Below are positions 36,133 to 45,238 of a DNA stretch of 64,000 nucleotides, piece by piece (positions within the stretch are counted from its first letter, which is position 1; each line of letters begins with the position of its first letter). The notes beneath the pieces are model-generated. The model did no database searches. It was given only the letters and a program-made list of their open reading frames with translations, and had not been told where the DNA came from. The DNA is from Streptomyces malachitofuscus (lineage in GTDB: Bacteria > Actinomycetota > Actinomycetes > Streptomycetales > Streptomycetaceae): assembly GCF_014650055.1 (NCBI RefSeq), contig NZ_BMUF01000009.1:277082-341081 (forward strand). Direction: 5' to 3'. Both the position numbers and the translations under genes were made by a program.

Positions 36133-37680
36133 GTGACAACCTCTCCGTTGATTCCGGACCAGAAGCCAGGTGCGGCACGCCGGGACGGACATCCCGGCAT
36201 CGCGCTCACCGTCATCGCGGCCTGCCAACTCATGGTGGTACTCGACGCGACGATTGTGAACATCGCGCTGCCGCACATCCAGAACGCTCTCGAATTCAGC
36301 ACCACCGACCTCACCTGGGTGGTCAGCGCCTACACCCTGACCTTCGGCGGCCTGCTGCTCCTCGGCGGCCGCGCGGGCGACATCCTCGGCCGACGCCGCG
36401 TCTTCATGAGCGGCATCCTGCTGTTCACCGTCGCCTCGCTGCTGGGCGGGCTCGCCCAGGAGCCGTGGCAACTGCTGGCCGCACGCGTACTGCAGGGAGT
36501 GGGCGGTGCGATCGCCTCGCCCACCTCGCTGGCGCTCATCACCACCACGTTCCCGGAAGGACCCGAGCGCAACCGTGCCTTCGGTGTCTTCGCCGCGGTC
36601 TCCGCGGGCGGCGGCGCCATCGGCCTGCTCGCGGGCGGCATGCTCACCGAGTGGCTCGACTGGCGGTGGGTGCTCTTCGTCAATGTGCCGATCGGCCTGC
36701 TGATCGCCGTGCTCACACCGATGTACATCAACGAGTCCGAACGGCACACCGGCCGATTCGACATCGCGGGCGCCGTGACCTCGACCGCCGGTATGGCCTC
36801 CCTCGTCTACGGCTTCATCCGCGCGGCGGAGGAAGGCTGGCGGGACGGTGTGACCATCGGCTCGTTCACGGCCGCCGTGGTCCTCCTCGTGGCCTTCGCC
36901 CTGATCGAGTCCCGGGCCAAGGAACCGATCACCCCGCTGCGGATGTTCGCCGACCGCAACCGCTCGGGCACGTATGTGATCATGCTCAGCCTGGCCGCGG
37001 CCATGTTCGGCATGTTCTTCTACATCGTCCTCTTCGTGCAGAACGTGCTCGGGTACAGCCCGATCGAGGCCGGTCTCGCCTTCCTGCCGGTCACGGTCGT
37101 GATCGCGCTCGGCGCCGGGCTGTCGCAGAGGTTCCTCCCGGTCTTCGGACCCAAGCCGTTCATGCTCATCGGCTCGGCGCTCGCCGCGACCGGGCTGGCC
37201 TGGCAGACGCTGATCAGCTCCGACAGCTCCTATGTCAGTGGCATCCTCGGCCCGATGCTGATCTTCGGCTTCGGTATGGGCCTGAACTTCGTGACGCTCA
37301 CCCTCACCGCGGTCTCCGGGGTGGCCCAGCACGAAGCCGGCGCGGCGTCCGGGCTCCTCAACGCCACCCAGCAGGTGGGCGGGTCGGTGGGCCTGGCCCT
37401 GCTGACGACGGTGTTCGGCACGGCCAGCAGGGACGAGGCGGAAAAGCAGGTGCCGGGCTTCCTGGCCGAAGGGACGGCGGAGCAGAAGGCGGAGTTCGCC
37501 CAAACCCAGCAGCTCCCGGCGCCCTGGGGACACGAGGTGCTCGCACAGGGCATCTCCACCGCCTTCATCCCGGCTGCCGCGATGGCCGTACTCGCCCTGG
37601 CCACCGCGTGGTTCGTCATCCGGGTCCGCAAGAGCGACCTGGAGGCGCTGTCGGGCACGGCAGGACCGGGCATGGGCTGA
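36133..37680 (+). CDS. DHA2-family MFS drug exporter (EmrB/QacA type)
   Basis: A 515-residue proton-driven exporter with 14 predicted helices. Motif A is GGRAGDILGRRRVF, motif B LLAARVLQGVGGA, and motif C, the antiporter signature, lies around AVSAGGGAIGLLAGG. The conserved D in VVLDATIVNIALPHI (helix 1) is typical of DHA2. The substrate is unknown but is presumably also the ligand of the divergent TetR repressor. GTG 36133 follows GGGGGACC. Confidence 0.93.
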   Translation: MTTSPLIPDQKPGAARRDGHPGIALTVIAACQLMVVLDATIVNIALPHIQNALEFSTTDLTWVVSAYTLTFGGLLLLGGRAGDILGRRRVFMSGILLFTVASLLGGLAQEPWQLLAARVLQGVGGAIASPTSLALITTTFPEGPERNRAFGVFAAVSAGGGAIGLLAGGMLTEWLDWRWVLFVNVPIGLLIAVLTPMYINESERHTGRFDIAGAVTSTAGMASLVYGFIRAAEEGWRDGVTIGSFTAAVVLLVAFALIESRAKEPITPLRMFADRNRSGTYVIMLSLAAAMFGMFFYIVLFVQNVLGYSPIEAGLAFLPVTVVIALGAGLSQRFLPVFGPKPFMLIGSALAATGLAWQTLISSDSSYVSGILGPMLIFGFGMGLNFVTLTLTAVSGVAQHEAGAASGLLNATQQVGGSVGLALLTTVFGTASRDEAEKQVPGFLAEGTAEQKAEFAQTQQLPAPWGHEVLAQGISTAFIPAAAMAVLALATAWFVIRVRKSDLEALSGTAGPGMG

Positions 37681-37980
37681 ACCGGCAACGCCACGGGTGC
37701 GGCCCGGCGGCGCTCCGGCCGACCTCACGGGAGTCGGCCGGAGAACGCCGGGCCTGCCCGCGAACCGCAGCACCACGGCGCTCAGGACGAGCAGCACGGC
37801 GAGCCGCACATGCACGATCACGCGACCGCCCCTCTCCCGAAATCCGCCGGCGCCCGACAGGTGACACCTGTATGTGTCAGGCCTCATGCCTCACACAGTG
37901 GATGTCCCGACAACGAACAGCCGGTCACGGAGAGTTCCCGGGCCGTACGGAGAGTTCCGAAACGCCGGTCGGCGCCCGTC
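37681..37980. other. Intergenic region with terminator and orphan palindrome
   Basis: This 300-bp convergent gap contains the MFS terminator (listed separately) and a perfect 15-bp palindrome, ACAGGTG-A-CACCTGT (37857-37871). A minus-strand GTG at 37821 has a good Shine-Dalgarno and opens a short hydrophobic frame. That frame has no stop until deep inside the antisense of the exporter gene, so I do not call it a gene. Confidence 0.4.
37701..37754 (+). terminator. Terminator of the MFS exporter gene
   Basis: A two-part hairpin: an outer 9-bp stem (37701-37709 with 37746-37754) and an inner 11-bp stem CTCCGGCCGAC (37713-37723 with 37733-37743), separated by a small internal loop. It begins 20 bases after the exporter stop. 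Confidence 0.8.
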
Positions 37981-38901
37981 TCAGAGCGAGGAGCGCATCC
38001 AGTCGGGCAGCGGCTCGACCCGGTCGGCCCACTCGGCGGGCGGGGCGCCCGCCTTGCCGGCGGCGACCACGCCGCCCACGATCGCACAGGTCGTGTCGAC
38101 GTCACCGCCCACCTGCGCGGTCGTCCAGAAGGCCCGCTCGTAGTCGCCCAGGGACCGAGCCGCCGACCAGATCGCGAACGGCACGGTGTCGTGCGCCGTC
38201 GTACGCCGTCCGCAGCCGAGCACGGCCGCGACGGTCGCCGCGTCGCCGTAGTCGAGCATGTCCCGGGCCCGGCGCAGACCCGCGCCGACCGCGCTTCTCG
38301 CGGGCACCAGCGCGATCACTCCGTCGAGGAGGCCGTCCGCACCCGGCGGTCCGTCCGGGGCCGCGGCGAACGCGGCGGCCGCGGCGACGGCCATGGCGCC
38401 GACGACGGCCTCACGATGCTGATGCGTGGGGTAGGAGGAGACCTCGGCCTGGTGGGTGGCCTGCTCCGGGTCGTCCGCGTACCAGGCGCCCAGCGGGGCG
38501 ATCCGCATGGCGGCGCCGTTGCCCCACGACCCCTGGCCGTTGAAGAGCGCGGCGGACAGCTCGCGCCAGTCCCCGCCCTCCCGGACCAGCCGCAGCAGCC
38601 GGTTGACCGCCGGGCCGTAACCCCGGTCGAAGTCGTGATGCACGGCGAAGGACCGGGCGAGGGCGTCCTGGTCGATCCGGTGGTGTGCGGCGAGCACGGC
38701 GACGACGGAACACGCCATCTCGGTGTCGTCGGTCCACTGCCACATACCTGGAGGCAGCTCGCGTCGCTTGAGCAGCGGGTAGTTCACCGGCACGAAGAAC
38801 TGGGAGCCGAGCGCGTCACCCACGGACAGTCCGCGCAGGGCGGCCAGGGCGCGCTCCAGGCGCCCGGCGGAAGAGGAAACGGGAGAGGAATCAGCGGTCA
38901 T
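37981..38901 (-). CDS. ADP-ribosylglycohydrolase family protein
   Basis: A 306-residue all-helical DraG/ARH-type hydrolase that removes ADP-ribose from proteins or nucleic acids. The dinuclear metal ligands appear in the classic positions: GLSVGDALG near the N-terminus, WTDDTEMA (about 56-63), and the C-terminal GGDVDTTCAIVGG. The overall length is normal. No ADP-ribosyltransferase partner is adjacent. It is upstream neighbour to a histidine phosphatase on the same strand with 30 bases between them, so the two may be co-transcribed. Confidence 0.92.
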   Translation of the reverse strand: MTADSSPVSSSAGRLERALAALRGLSVGDALGSQFFVPVNYPLLKRRELPPGMWQWTDDTEMACSVVAVLAAHHRIDQDALARSFAVHHDFDRGYGPAVNRLLRLVREGGDWRELSAALFNGQGSWGNGAAMRIAPLGAWYADDPEQATHQAEVSSYPTHQHREAVVGAMAVAAAAAFAAAPDGPPGADGLLDGVIALVPARSAVGAGLRRARDMLDYGDAATVAAVLGCGRRTTAHDTVPFAIWSAARSLGDYERAFWTTAQVGGDVDTTCAIVGGVVAAGKAGAPPAEWADRVEPLPDWMRSSL

Positions 38902-38931
38902 CGCCCTGCCACTCTATCGGTGTCCCTCCGC

Positions 38932-39591
38932 CTATCCGGTGATCCCGTACGGTTCCGGTTCCCGCCAGCGTTCGAACGGCCGGTCGAGGGTGTACTTGCC
39001 GTTCTCCCCCAGAACGAGCATGCGCATCTCGGCGTTCCCCGGGTTGGACAGGGATTCGAACTCCGCCACGGTCCAGTGGAACCACCGCATGCAGAACAGC
39101 CGCATGGCCAGACCGTGGGTGACGATGAGGACGTTCGGCGGATGGTCGGGCGCCTCGAAGCTGCGGAACAGGCTCTCCAGGAAGCCGCCGACCCGGTCGT
39201 AGACGTCGGCACCGGACTCGCCCTGGGCGAAGCGGTAGAAGAAGTGGCCGTACGCGTCCCGGTAGGCCTTCTGCAGGCGCACGTCCTCGCGGTCCTGCCA
39301 GTTCCCCCAGTCCTGCTCGCGCAGCCTGGGTTCCTCGCGCACGCGTATCAGCCCCGGGTCGAGCTCGAAGGCGCTCAGCGTCTGATGCGTCCGGCGGTAC
39401 GGGGAGACGTAGACGCTGACCCGCTCGTCGCCGAACAGTTTCCGCAGCCGCTCACCCGTCTCCGCGGCCTGCCGTCTGCCTCGCTCGGTCAGCGCGAGGG
39501 CGTGGTCGGGTTCGCGCTCATAGACGGAGTCATCAACATTGCCCGTTGATTCGCCGTGCCGGACAAGGACGATGCGCCGTGGTCGTGCCAT
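38932..39591 (-). CDS. Histidine phosphatase (phosphoglycerate mutase-like) family protein
   Basis: A 219-residue branch-1 histidine phosphatase. The phosphohistidine motif is LVRHGES at the N-terminus (H12). The second Arg is in SPYRRTHQT, the catalytic acid in REEPRLREQDWG, and the second His in VTHGLAMR. The substrate cannot be deduced: the family covers sugar phosphates and other small phosphoesters. ATG at 39591. The gene lies 30 bases upstream of the ADP-ribosylglycohydrolase gene. Confidence 0.93.
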   Translation of the reverse strand: MARPRRIVLVRHGESTGNVDDSVYEREPDHALALTERGRRQAAETGERLRKLFGDERVSVYVSPYRRTHQTLSAFELDPGLIRVREEPRLREQDWGNWQDREDVRLQKAYRDAYGHFFYRFAQGESGADVYDRVGGFLESLFRSFEAPDHPPNVLIVTHGLAMRLFCMRWFHWTVAEFESLSNPGNAEMRMLVLGENGKYTLDRPFERWREPEPYGITG

Positions 39592-39708
39592 GCCAAGACC
39601 CTAGATCGGGTGAGCCCCGAACGGGCACCCGTGCCGTCCCCGTACGGCGTACGTCACACAGGTCCCGCACCCCGCACCGCACGGATGTGCACGCTCACAG
39701 GCCCGGAA

Positions 39709-40314
39709 TCAGACCGTCCAGGCGGATTCCATGTCGACGATGTCCCCCGCCAGGGCCGCGACGTCCGCCTCCGTCTGCGCCCGCAGGGCGAGCCGCTCCA
39801 CCCGCTCGGTGCGGTACTTGCCGTGCTCGGCGGCCGAGCGCCACATGGACAGCACCAGGAACTCGCTGCCCGGAGCCTCGCCGAAGAGTCCCCGGACCAT
39901 GCCGGGCGAGCCGGCCATCGCCGGGTTCCAGACCTTCTCCTGCATCAGCACGAAATGCTCCGCCCGCTCCTCGTGGACCCGGCACAGGGCGACCCTGAGC
40001 AGGTCGGCGTCGGTGAAGCGGGGTTCGAATCCGGTCTTCACGTCGAAGCGGTGGTCGAAGAGTCTGACCTGGGCGTCCTTGAAGGTGCCCGACTGAGCCG
40101 AGGCGAGCCGGTCGTGGGAACGCGCCATGAAGGAGTCGTAGAAGGCGCGGCTCTCCCAGAAGGAGAAGATGTGCGCCACATCCGACCGCCCCCGGCTCCA
40201 TCCCCCGCCCTGCCCGCGAAACCCCGGCTCCCCCAGAAGCCCCGCCCACTTCCGCTGCCCCCGCTCGAACCCGCGGCGGTCCACCACGGTGCAGCGAATC
40301 CACTTGACCAGCAC
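39709..40314 (-). CDS. YdbC-like (DUF4937) protein
   Basis: A 201-residue protein beginning VLVKWIRCTV, the start typical of the YdbC/DUF4937 family. Two similar ferredoxin-fold halves are suggested by repeated segments: GWSRGRSDVAHIFSFWESRAFYDSF in the first half and MVRGLFGEAPGSEFLVLSMW in the second, as in dimeric antibiotic-biosynthesis-monooxygenase-like domains. No enzymatic function is known. GTG 40314 is taken from family similarity; no clear Shine-Dalgarno precedes it. Confidence 0.8.
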   Translation of the reverse strand: MLVKWIRCTVVDRRGFERGQRKWAGLLGEPGFRGQGGGWSRGRSDVAHIFSFWESRAFYDSFMARSHDRLASAQSGTFKDAQVRLFDHRFDVKTGFEPRFTDADLLRVALCRVHEERAEHFVLMQEKVWNPAMAGSPGMVRGLFGEAPGSEFLVLSMWRSAAEHGKYRTERVERLALRAQTEADVAALAGDIVDMESAWTV

Positions 40315-40471
40315 CGCGCCATCGTAAGGCCAGTGAGCGTGGCGTCGGTCACGCTCGGAGGGACTGCTTGGCGGTGTCCGCCACCGGGCGCGTGGCAGGA
40401 TGGACAACCTGCCGGGAACGTCCGGCAGTTGGGGTGTGCGAGCAGGACGGTCACGAGGAAGGGGAAGACTG

Positions 40472-41005
40472 GTGAACGGCCTCAACAAGGGCATCCGCAA
40501 GGTCGAGATCGCGCTGAGGTGGGATCCGAGCCCGTCGGGCGAGCCCTCGACCGACCTGGATCTGGTCGCCGCGCCCTATCCGGCGAGCGACCCGCACGGC
40601 GATCCCGCCTACGTGGTGCACTTCGACAGTCGCTCCCCCGACGGCACCATCACGCTGAACCGGGACAGCAAGGACGGCAAGGGCTTCGGCTACGACGAGG
40701 TCATGACGCTGGAGCTGGACCGGCTGGACCAGCGGTACGCGCGCGTGGTGGTCGGCGTCGTCATACAGCAGCACCAGGCACGGCGGTCGTTCTCCGGGGT
40801 GGGGAACCCGGGTCTGCGCATCCGCGAGGGGTACACCGTCCTGGCCGAGGACGACTTCGGCGGCGTCCTGGGGGTCATGGCGGCCACGGTCGCGGAGTTC
40901 GTCCGGGACGGGTCGGGCCCCTGGGAGTTCCGGCCCGGCGTCCAGGGCTTCGACGGCGACCCGGCGGACTTCTCCCGCATGATGGGAGCCTCGCGCAGGG
41001 CCTGA
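40472..41005 (+). CDS. TerD-family protein
   Basis: A 177-residue TerD/TerE-like protein. It shows the family's pattern KVEIALRWDPSPSG, the calcium-binding-type loop DLDLVAAPY, FDSRSPDGTI and YDEVMTLELDRL. TerD proteins bind Ca2+ and are linked to tellurite and stress responses; in Streptomyces many paralogues act in development. This is a stand-alone copy without the rest of a ter cluster. GTG 40472 has GAGGAAGGGG upstream. Confidence 0.9.
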   Translation: MNGLNKGIRKVEIALRWDPSPSGEPSTDLDLVAAPYPASDPHGDPAYVVHFDSRSPDGTITLNRDSKDGKGFGYDEVMTLELDRLDQRYARVVVGVVIQQHQARRSFSGVGNPGLRIREGYTVLAEDDFGGVLGVMAATVAEFVRDGSGPWEFRPGVQGFDGDPADFSRMMGASRRA

Positions 41006-41026
41006 CGGCCCGCCGCCGCGCACGGC

Positions 41027-41057
41027 GAAGGGGACCGGCCGGTGGCCGGTCCCCTTC
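41027..41057. terminator. Bidirectional terminator (terD-like / nrdJ)
   Basis: A perfect 14-bp stem, GAAGGGGACCGGCC (41027-41040) with its complement at 41044-41057, and a 3-nt loop lie between convergent genes. Confidence 0.88.
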
Positions 41058-41104
41058 CCTGAACTGCTGGTCGGTCGCGTGTGCGGGCTACCGACCGGTT
41101 GCCG

Positions 41105-43996
41105 TCAGCTGCAGCCGCTGGTCGAGCCGCAGCCCTCGCAGATGTAGCAGGAGCCGGCCCGCTGCATCTTCGTACCGCAGGAGAAGCAGAGCGGGGCGTC
41201 GGCCTGGATGCCCAGCTGCATCTCGACCAGTTCCGCGCTGGTGTGGGCCTGCTTCGGGGCGGGCTTGGCCACCTCGACCTCGGCCTTCGGCGTGGCGACC
41301 GCCTTCAGCTCCTGGGCCCGCGGCGCCGACTGGGCCAGGCCCTCGACGTCGAGCTCGTCGTCCGACGGCTCGTACGAACCGGTCTCCAGGTGGCGCTGAC
41401 GCTCCTCGGCGGAGTGGATGCCGAGCGCGGAGCGCGTCTCGAAGGGCAGGAAGTCCAGCGCCAGACGGCGGAAGATGTAGTCGACGATCGACTGCGCCAT
41501 CCGCACGTCCGGGTCGTCCGTCATACCGGCCGGCTCGAAGCGCATGTTGGTGAACTTCGAGACGTATGTCTCCAGCGGAACGCCGTACTGGAGGCCCACC
41601 GAGACGGCGATGGAGAAGGCGTCCATCATGCCCGCGAGGGTGGAGCCCTGCTTGGACATCTTCAGGAAGACCTCGCCGAGACCGTCGTCCGGGTAGGAGT
41701 TGGCGGTCATGTAGCCCTCGGCGCCGCCGACGGTGAAGGAGGTGGTGATGCCGGGACGGCCCTTCGGGAGGCGCTTGCGGACCGGGCGGTACTCGACCAC
41801 CTTCTCGACCGCGGCGCGGATCGTCTCCTCGGCCTTCTCGGTGACCTCGGCCTTCTCCTCCTTCTTCTTGGCGGAGAGCGGCTGGCCGACCTTGCAGTTG
41901 TCGCGGTAGATGGCGAGCGCCTTCACGCCCAGCTTCCACGCCTCGAAGTAGATCTCCTCGACCTCCTCGACGGTCGCCGTCTCCGGCATGTTGACCGTCT
42001 TGGAGATGGCGCCGGAGATCCAGGGCTGGATCGCGGCCATCATGCGCACGTGGCCCATCGGGGAGATGGCGCGCTCGCCCATGGCGCAGTCGAACACCTC
42101 GTAGTGCTCCTGCTTGAGACCGGGGGCGTCGATCACATTGCCGTTCTCGGCGATGTGGGCGACGATCGCCTCGATCTGCTCCTCCTGGTAGCCCAGGCGG
42201 CGCAGGGCCTGCGGGACGGTGCCGTTGACGATCTGCATCGAGCCGCCGCCGACGAGCTTCTTGAACTTCACCAGCGCCAGGTCGGGCTCGACACCGGTGG
42301 TGTCGCAGGACATCGCCAGACCGATGGTGCCGGTCGGGGCGAGTACGGAGGCCTGGGAGTTGCGGAAGCCGTTCTTCTCGCCGAGGCGGATCACGTCCTG
42401 CCAGGCCTCGGTGGCGGCGGCCCACACCGGGGTGTCCAGGTCGTCCATGCGCACGGCGGTGCCGTTGGCGTCGGCGTGCTGCTTCATGACGCGCTTGTGG
42501 GCGTCGGCGTTGCGCGCGTAGCCGTCGTACGGCCCGACGATCGAGGCGAGTTCGGCGGAGCGGCGGTACGCCGTGCCCGTCATCAGCGAGGTGATCGCGC
42601 CGGCGAGGGCGCGGCCGCCGTCGGAGTCGTAGGCGTGACCGGTCGCCATCAGCAGGGCGCCGAGGTTGGCGTAGCCGATGCCGAGCTGACGGAAGGCGCG
42701 GGTGTTCTCACCGATCTTCTGGGTCGGGAAGTCCGCGAAGCAGATCGAGATGTCCATCGCGGTGATGACCAGCTCGACGACCTTCTGGAAGCGCTCGGTC
42801 TCGAAGGACTGGTGGCCCTGGCCGTCGTCCTTGAGGAACTTCATCAGGTTCAGCGAGGCCAGGTTGCAGGACGTGTTGTCCAGGTGCATGTACTCGCTGC
42901 ACGGGTTCGACGCGGTGATCCGGCCGGACTCGGGGCAGGTGTGCCAGTTGTTGATGACGCCGTCGTACTGGATGCCCGGGTCGGCGCACGCCCACGCGGC
43001 CTCGGCGATCTTGCGGAAGAGCGCCTTGGCGTCGACCTCCTCGATGACCTCGCCGGTCATGCGGGCGCGCAGGCCGAACTTGCCGCCCTTCTCGACCGCC
43101 TCCATGAACTCGTCGTTCACGCGGACCGAGTTGTTGGCGTTCTGGTACTGGACGGAGGCGATGTCGTCGCCGCCCAGGTCCATGTCGAAGCCCGCGTCGC
43201 GCAGGACGCGGATCTTCTCCTCCTCCTTGACCTTGGTCTCGACGAAGTCCTCGATGTCCGGGTGGTCCACGTCGAGGACGACCATCTTGGCGGCGCGGCG
43301 GGTGGCGCCACCGGACTTGATGGTTCCGGCGGACGCGTCGGCTCCGCGCATGAAGGAGACCGGGCCGGAGGCGTTGCCGCCGGAGGAGAGCAGCTCCTTG
43401 GAGGAGCGGATCCGGGAGAGGTTCAGGCCGGCCCCGGAGCCGCCCTTGAAGATCATGCCCTCTTCCTTGTACCAGTCGAGGATCGACTCCATGGAGTCGT
43501 CGACGGACAGGATGAAGCAGGCGGAGACCTGCTGCGGCTGGGGCGTGCCCACGTTGAACCACACGGGGCTGTTGAAGCTGAAGATCTGGTGCAGGAGGGC
43601 GTAGGCCAGCTCGTGCTCGAAGATTTCGGCGTCGGCGGGCGAGGCGAAGTACTTGTGGTCCTCACCGGCCTTCCGGTACGTCTTCACGATGCGGTCGATC
43701 AGCTGCTTGAGGCCGGTCTCGCGCTGCGGGGTGCCCACGGCACCGCGGAAGTACTTGCTGGTGACGATGTTGACCGCATTCACCGACCAGAAGTCGGGGA
43801 ACTCGACGCCGCGCTGCTCGAAGTTGACCGAGCCGTCGCGCCAGTTGGTCATGACGACGTCACGGCGCTCCCAGGCCACCTCGTCGTACGGGTGGACTCC
43901 AGGGGTGGTGTGGATGCGCTCGACACGCAGTCCCTTGCCGGCCTTGTTGCTCTTGGCTCGGGGACTCCGTGCCGGACCGCTCGCCGTCTCTGTCAT
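41105..43996 (-). CDS. nrdJ: Class II (adenosylcobalamin-dependent) ribonucleotide reductase
   Basis: A 963-residue oxygen-independent reductase converting ribonucleotides to deoxyribonucleotides with vitamin B12. Active-site features include NPCSEYMHLDNTSCNLASLN (radical and Cys region) and PTGTIGLAMSCDTTG. The first redox Cys lies in QVSACFILSVDDSM. The C-terminus has a cysteine-rich tail (CFSCGTKM...CYICEGCGSTSGC) that re-reduces or binds zinc. ATG 43996 has GGGAGG upstream. It lies 157 bases downstream of nrdR, and the two form the known Streptomyces nrdRJ operon, repressed by NrdR. Confidence 0.97.
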   Translation of the reverse strand: MTETASGPARSPRAKSNKAGKGLRVERIHTTPGVHPYDEVAWERRDVVMTNWRDGSVNFEQRGVEFPDFWSVNAVNIVTSKYFRGAVGTPQRETGLKQLIDRIVKTYRKAGEDHKYFASPADAEIFEHELAYALLHQIFSFNSPVWFNVGTPQPQQVSACFILSVDDSMESILDWYKEEGMIFKGGSGAGLNLSRIRSSKELLSSGGNASGPVSFMRGADASAGTIKSGGATRRAAKMVVLDVDHPDIEDFVETKVKEEEKIRVLRDAGFDMDLGGDDIASVQYQNANNSVRVNDEFMEAVEKGGKFGLRARMTGEVIEEVDAKALFRKIAEAAWACADPGIQYDGVINNWHTCPESGRITASNPCSEYMHLDNTSCNLASLNLMKFLKDDGQGHQSFETERFQKVVELVITAMDISICFADFPTQKIGENTRAFRQLGIGYANLGALLMATGHAYDSDGGRALAGAITSLMTGTAYRRSAELASIVGPYDGYARNADAHKRVMKQHADANGTAVRMDDLDTPVWAAATEAWQDVIRLGEKNGFRNSQASVLAPTGTIGLAMSCDTTGVEPDLALVKFKKLVGGGSMQIVNGTVPQALRRLGYQEEQIEAIVAHIAENGNVIDAPGLKQEHYEVFDCAMGERAISPMGHVRMMAAIQPWISGAISKTVNMPETATVEEVEEIYFEAWKLGVKALAIYRDNCKVGQPLSAKKKEEKAEVTEKAEETIRAAVEKVVEYRPVRKRLPKGRPGITTSFTVGGAEGYMTANSYPDDGLGEVFLKMSKQGSTLAGMMDAFSIAVSVGLQYGVPLETYVSKFTNMRFEPAGMTDDPDVRMAQSIVDYIFRRLALDFLPFETRSALGIHSAEERQRHLETGSYEPSDDELDVEGLAQSAPRAQELKAVATPKAEVEVAKPAPKQAHTSAELVEMQLGIQADAPLCFSCGTKMQRAGSCYICEGCGSTSGCS

Positions 43997-44153
43997 GCCG
44001 CCTCCCTGTACGGGCGAAAACGCCCAAAAGTGCCCCGATTGTTCCCGTGGCACGGTGTTCTGTCTGATGCTGCGGGCACCCACTCACCTGCCCGCAACAG
44101 GTCTTCTCATCGCCGCCGCCCGGCCGGACCCCGTACCTGGCGTCCGGGGCCGG

Positions 44154-44720
44154 TCAGCCGGCGGCGGGAGCGGGTTCCGGAACCTGTTCGGCCCCTCCGG
44201 ACCCGCTGTCGTCTTCCTGGCTCCCCGGGCCGGCTCCGTCGCCGCCCCCGTCGTCCCCCTCGTCGGCGGCGGGCCGCTCCGCCCGCCGGAGTTCCGCGAT
44301 CGCGGCCTCGAAGTCCTCGAGCGAGTCGAACGCCCGGTAGACGGACGCGAATCGCAGGTAGGCGACGAGGTCGAGCTCCTGCAAGGGGCCGAGTATGGCC
44401 AGCCCCACGTCATGGGTGGTCAGCTCGGCGCTTCCGGTGGCCCGCACCGCCTCCTCGACCCGCTGGCCGAGCTGGGCGAGGGCGTCCTCGGTGACGGGCC
44501 GCCCCTGACAGGCCTTGCGCACACCGTTGATGATCTTGGTGCGGCTGAACGGTTCGGTAACTCCGGACCGCTTGACCACCATGAGCGAACACGTCTCCAC
44601 GGTCGTGAAACGACGGGAGCAGTCCGGACACTGGCGGCGCCTGCGGATCGACGTGCCGTCGTCGGTCGTACGGCTGTCGACGACACGGCTGTCGGGGTGC
44701 CTGCAGAAGGGGCAGTGCAT
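44154..44720 (-). CDS. nrdR: Transcriptional repressor NrdR
   Basis: A 188-residue ribonucleotide-reductase repressor. The zinc ribbon has C3, C6, C31 and C34 (MHCPFC...CPDCSRRF). The ATP-cone that reads ATP/dATP levels spans about 46-136 ([20 protein letters not shown]). The C-terminal 40 residues are an acidic Gly/Glu/Asp extension, longer than in enterobacteria and typical of Streptomyces. ATG 44720 is chosen because AGGAGG sits ten bases upstream; a TTG at 44729 is too close to it. Its own boxes lie upstream, so it is autoregulated. Confidence 0.97.
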   Translation of the reverse strand: MHCPFCRHPDSRVVDSRTTDDGTSIRRRRQCPDCSRRFTTVETCSLMVVKRSGVTEPFSRTKIINGVRKACQGRPVTEDALAQLGQRVEEAVRATGSAELTTHDVGLAILGPLQELDLVAYLRFASVYRAFDSLEDFEAAIAELRRAERPAADEGDDGGGDGAGPGSQEDDSGSGGAEQVPEPAPAAG

Positions 44721-44827
44721 GAACTCCAACCCTCCTCACAGCAGACTCAATGGCCTCGCTGGGCCTCACGGGCCTCACGAAGCAGCACCAGCATAGGCGA
44801 TCGCGGAGGGCGCTGAGACCCGGGGGA

Positions 44828-44874
44828 CCACAACTTCTGGGCTGCAACTGCAATCCAACCACTAGATGTGGGGA
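44828..44874 (-). promoter_or_regulatory. Tandem NrdR boxes
   Basis: Two 16-bp elements, centred on CCACAACTTCTGG (44828-44843) and CCACTAGATGTGG (44859-44874), resemble the NrdR box acaCwAtATaTwGtgt. They are exactly 31 bp apart, three helical turns, which is the spacing NrdR oligomers use. They lie about 110-150 bases before nrdR. Confidence 0.75.
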
Positions 44875-45164
44875 TTGGCTCATACATTCATGCCCTGCAC
44901 GCGTGTCGCGCGTGAACCGGGCCGGGACGCCGGGCGACGGGGAGATGCCGTGCCCGCGGGGAGGAGGGGACGTGCGGCTCCCGGAGAGAGCGGCCCCGCT
45001 CCCCGCGCCGGACGGCGGCCGATGGCAGACTGGGGGGCCGCACCTCGGAGGCCGAGTCGCCTCGGCGGTGAGGGTACAACAATGGGCCCGTTTGTCCGGC
45101 AGGAAGCGTGGCGACCAATACACGGCGGTGAGAGATTGCGTAAGGCAATTCGCGATTTTTCACT

Positions 45165-45178
45165 CGAACGTGTGTTTG
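45165..45178 (+). promoter_or_regulatory. LexA (SOS) box
   Basis: CGAAC-GTGT-GTTTG matches the Gram-positive/actinobacterial SOS box CGAAC-N4-GTTCG except at one base. It lies about 60 bases before lexA, so LexA is autoregulated. Confidence 0.85.
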
Positions 45179-45238
45179 GCGCAACCTTTCGAAAGCATCT
45201 ACCGTTGTGCTGCAGGGAGACCATCGAGAGGGGCCGAC

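Larger units (their letters stand above)
44721..45238. promoter_or_regulatory. Divergent nrdR / lexA control region
   Basis: This 518-bp gap contains tandem NrdR boxes on the nrdR side and a LexA box on the lexA side (both listed separately). Between them, about 44880-45120, I see no gene and no clear signal. Dense GC with open frames on both strands is normal for this genome. Confidence 0.6.

Noticed and set aside
36064-37887. Minus-strand frame beginning with a hydrophobic segment at GTG 37821 after a good Shine-Dalgarno
   Set aside because: It has no stop until it has run antisense through most of the MFS exporter gene. Real coding is unlikely, though a leader peptide cannot be wholly excluded.
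41081-44494. Very long plus-strand open frame opposite nrdJ/nrdR
   Set aside because: It is antisense to two unmistakable genes. Long shadow frames are expected at this GC content, and its translation is low-complexity without family motifs.
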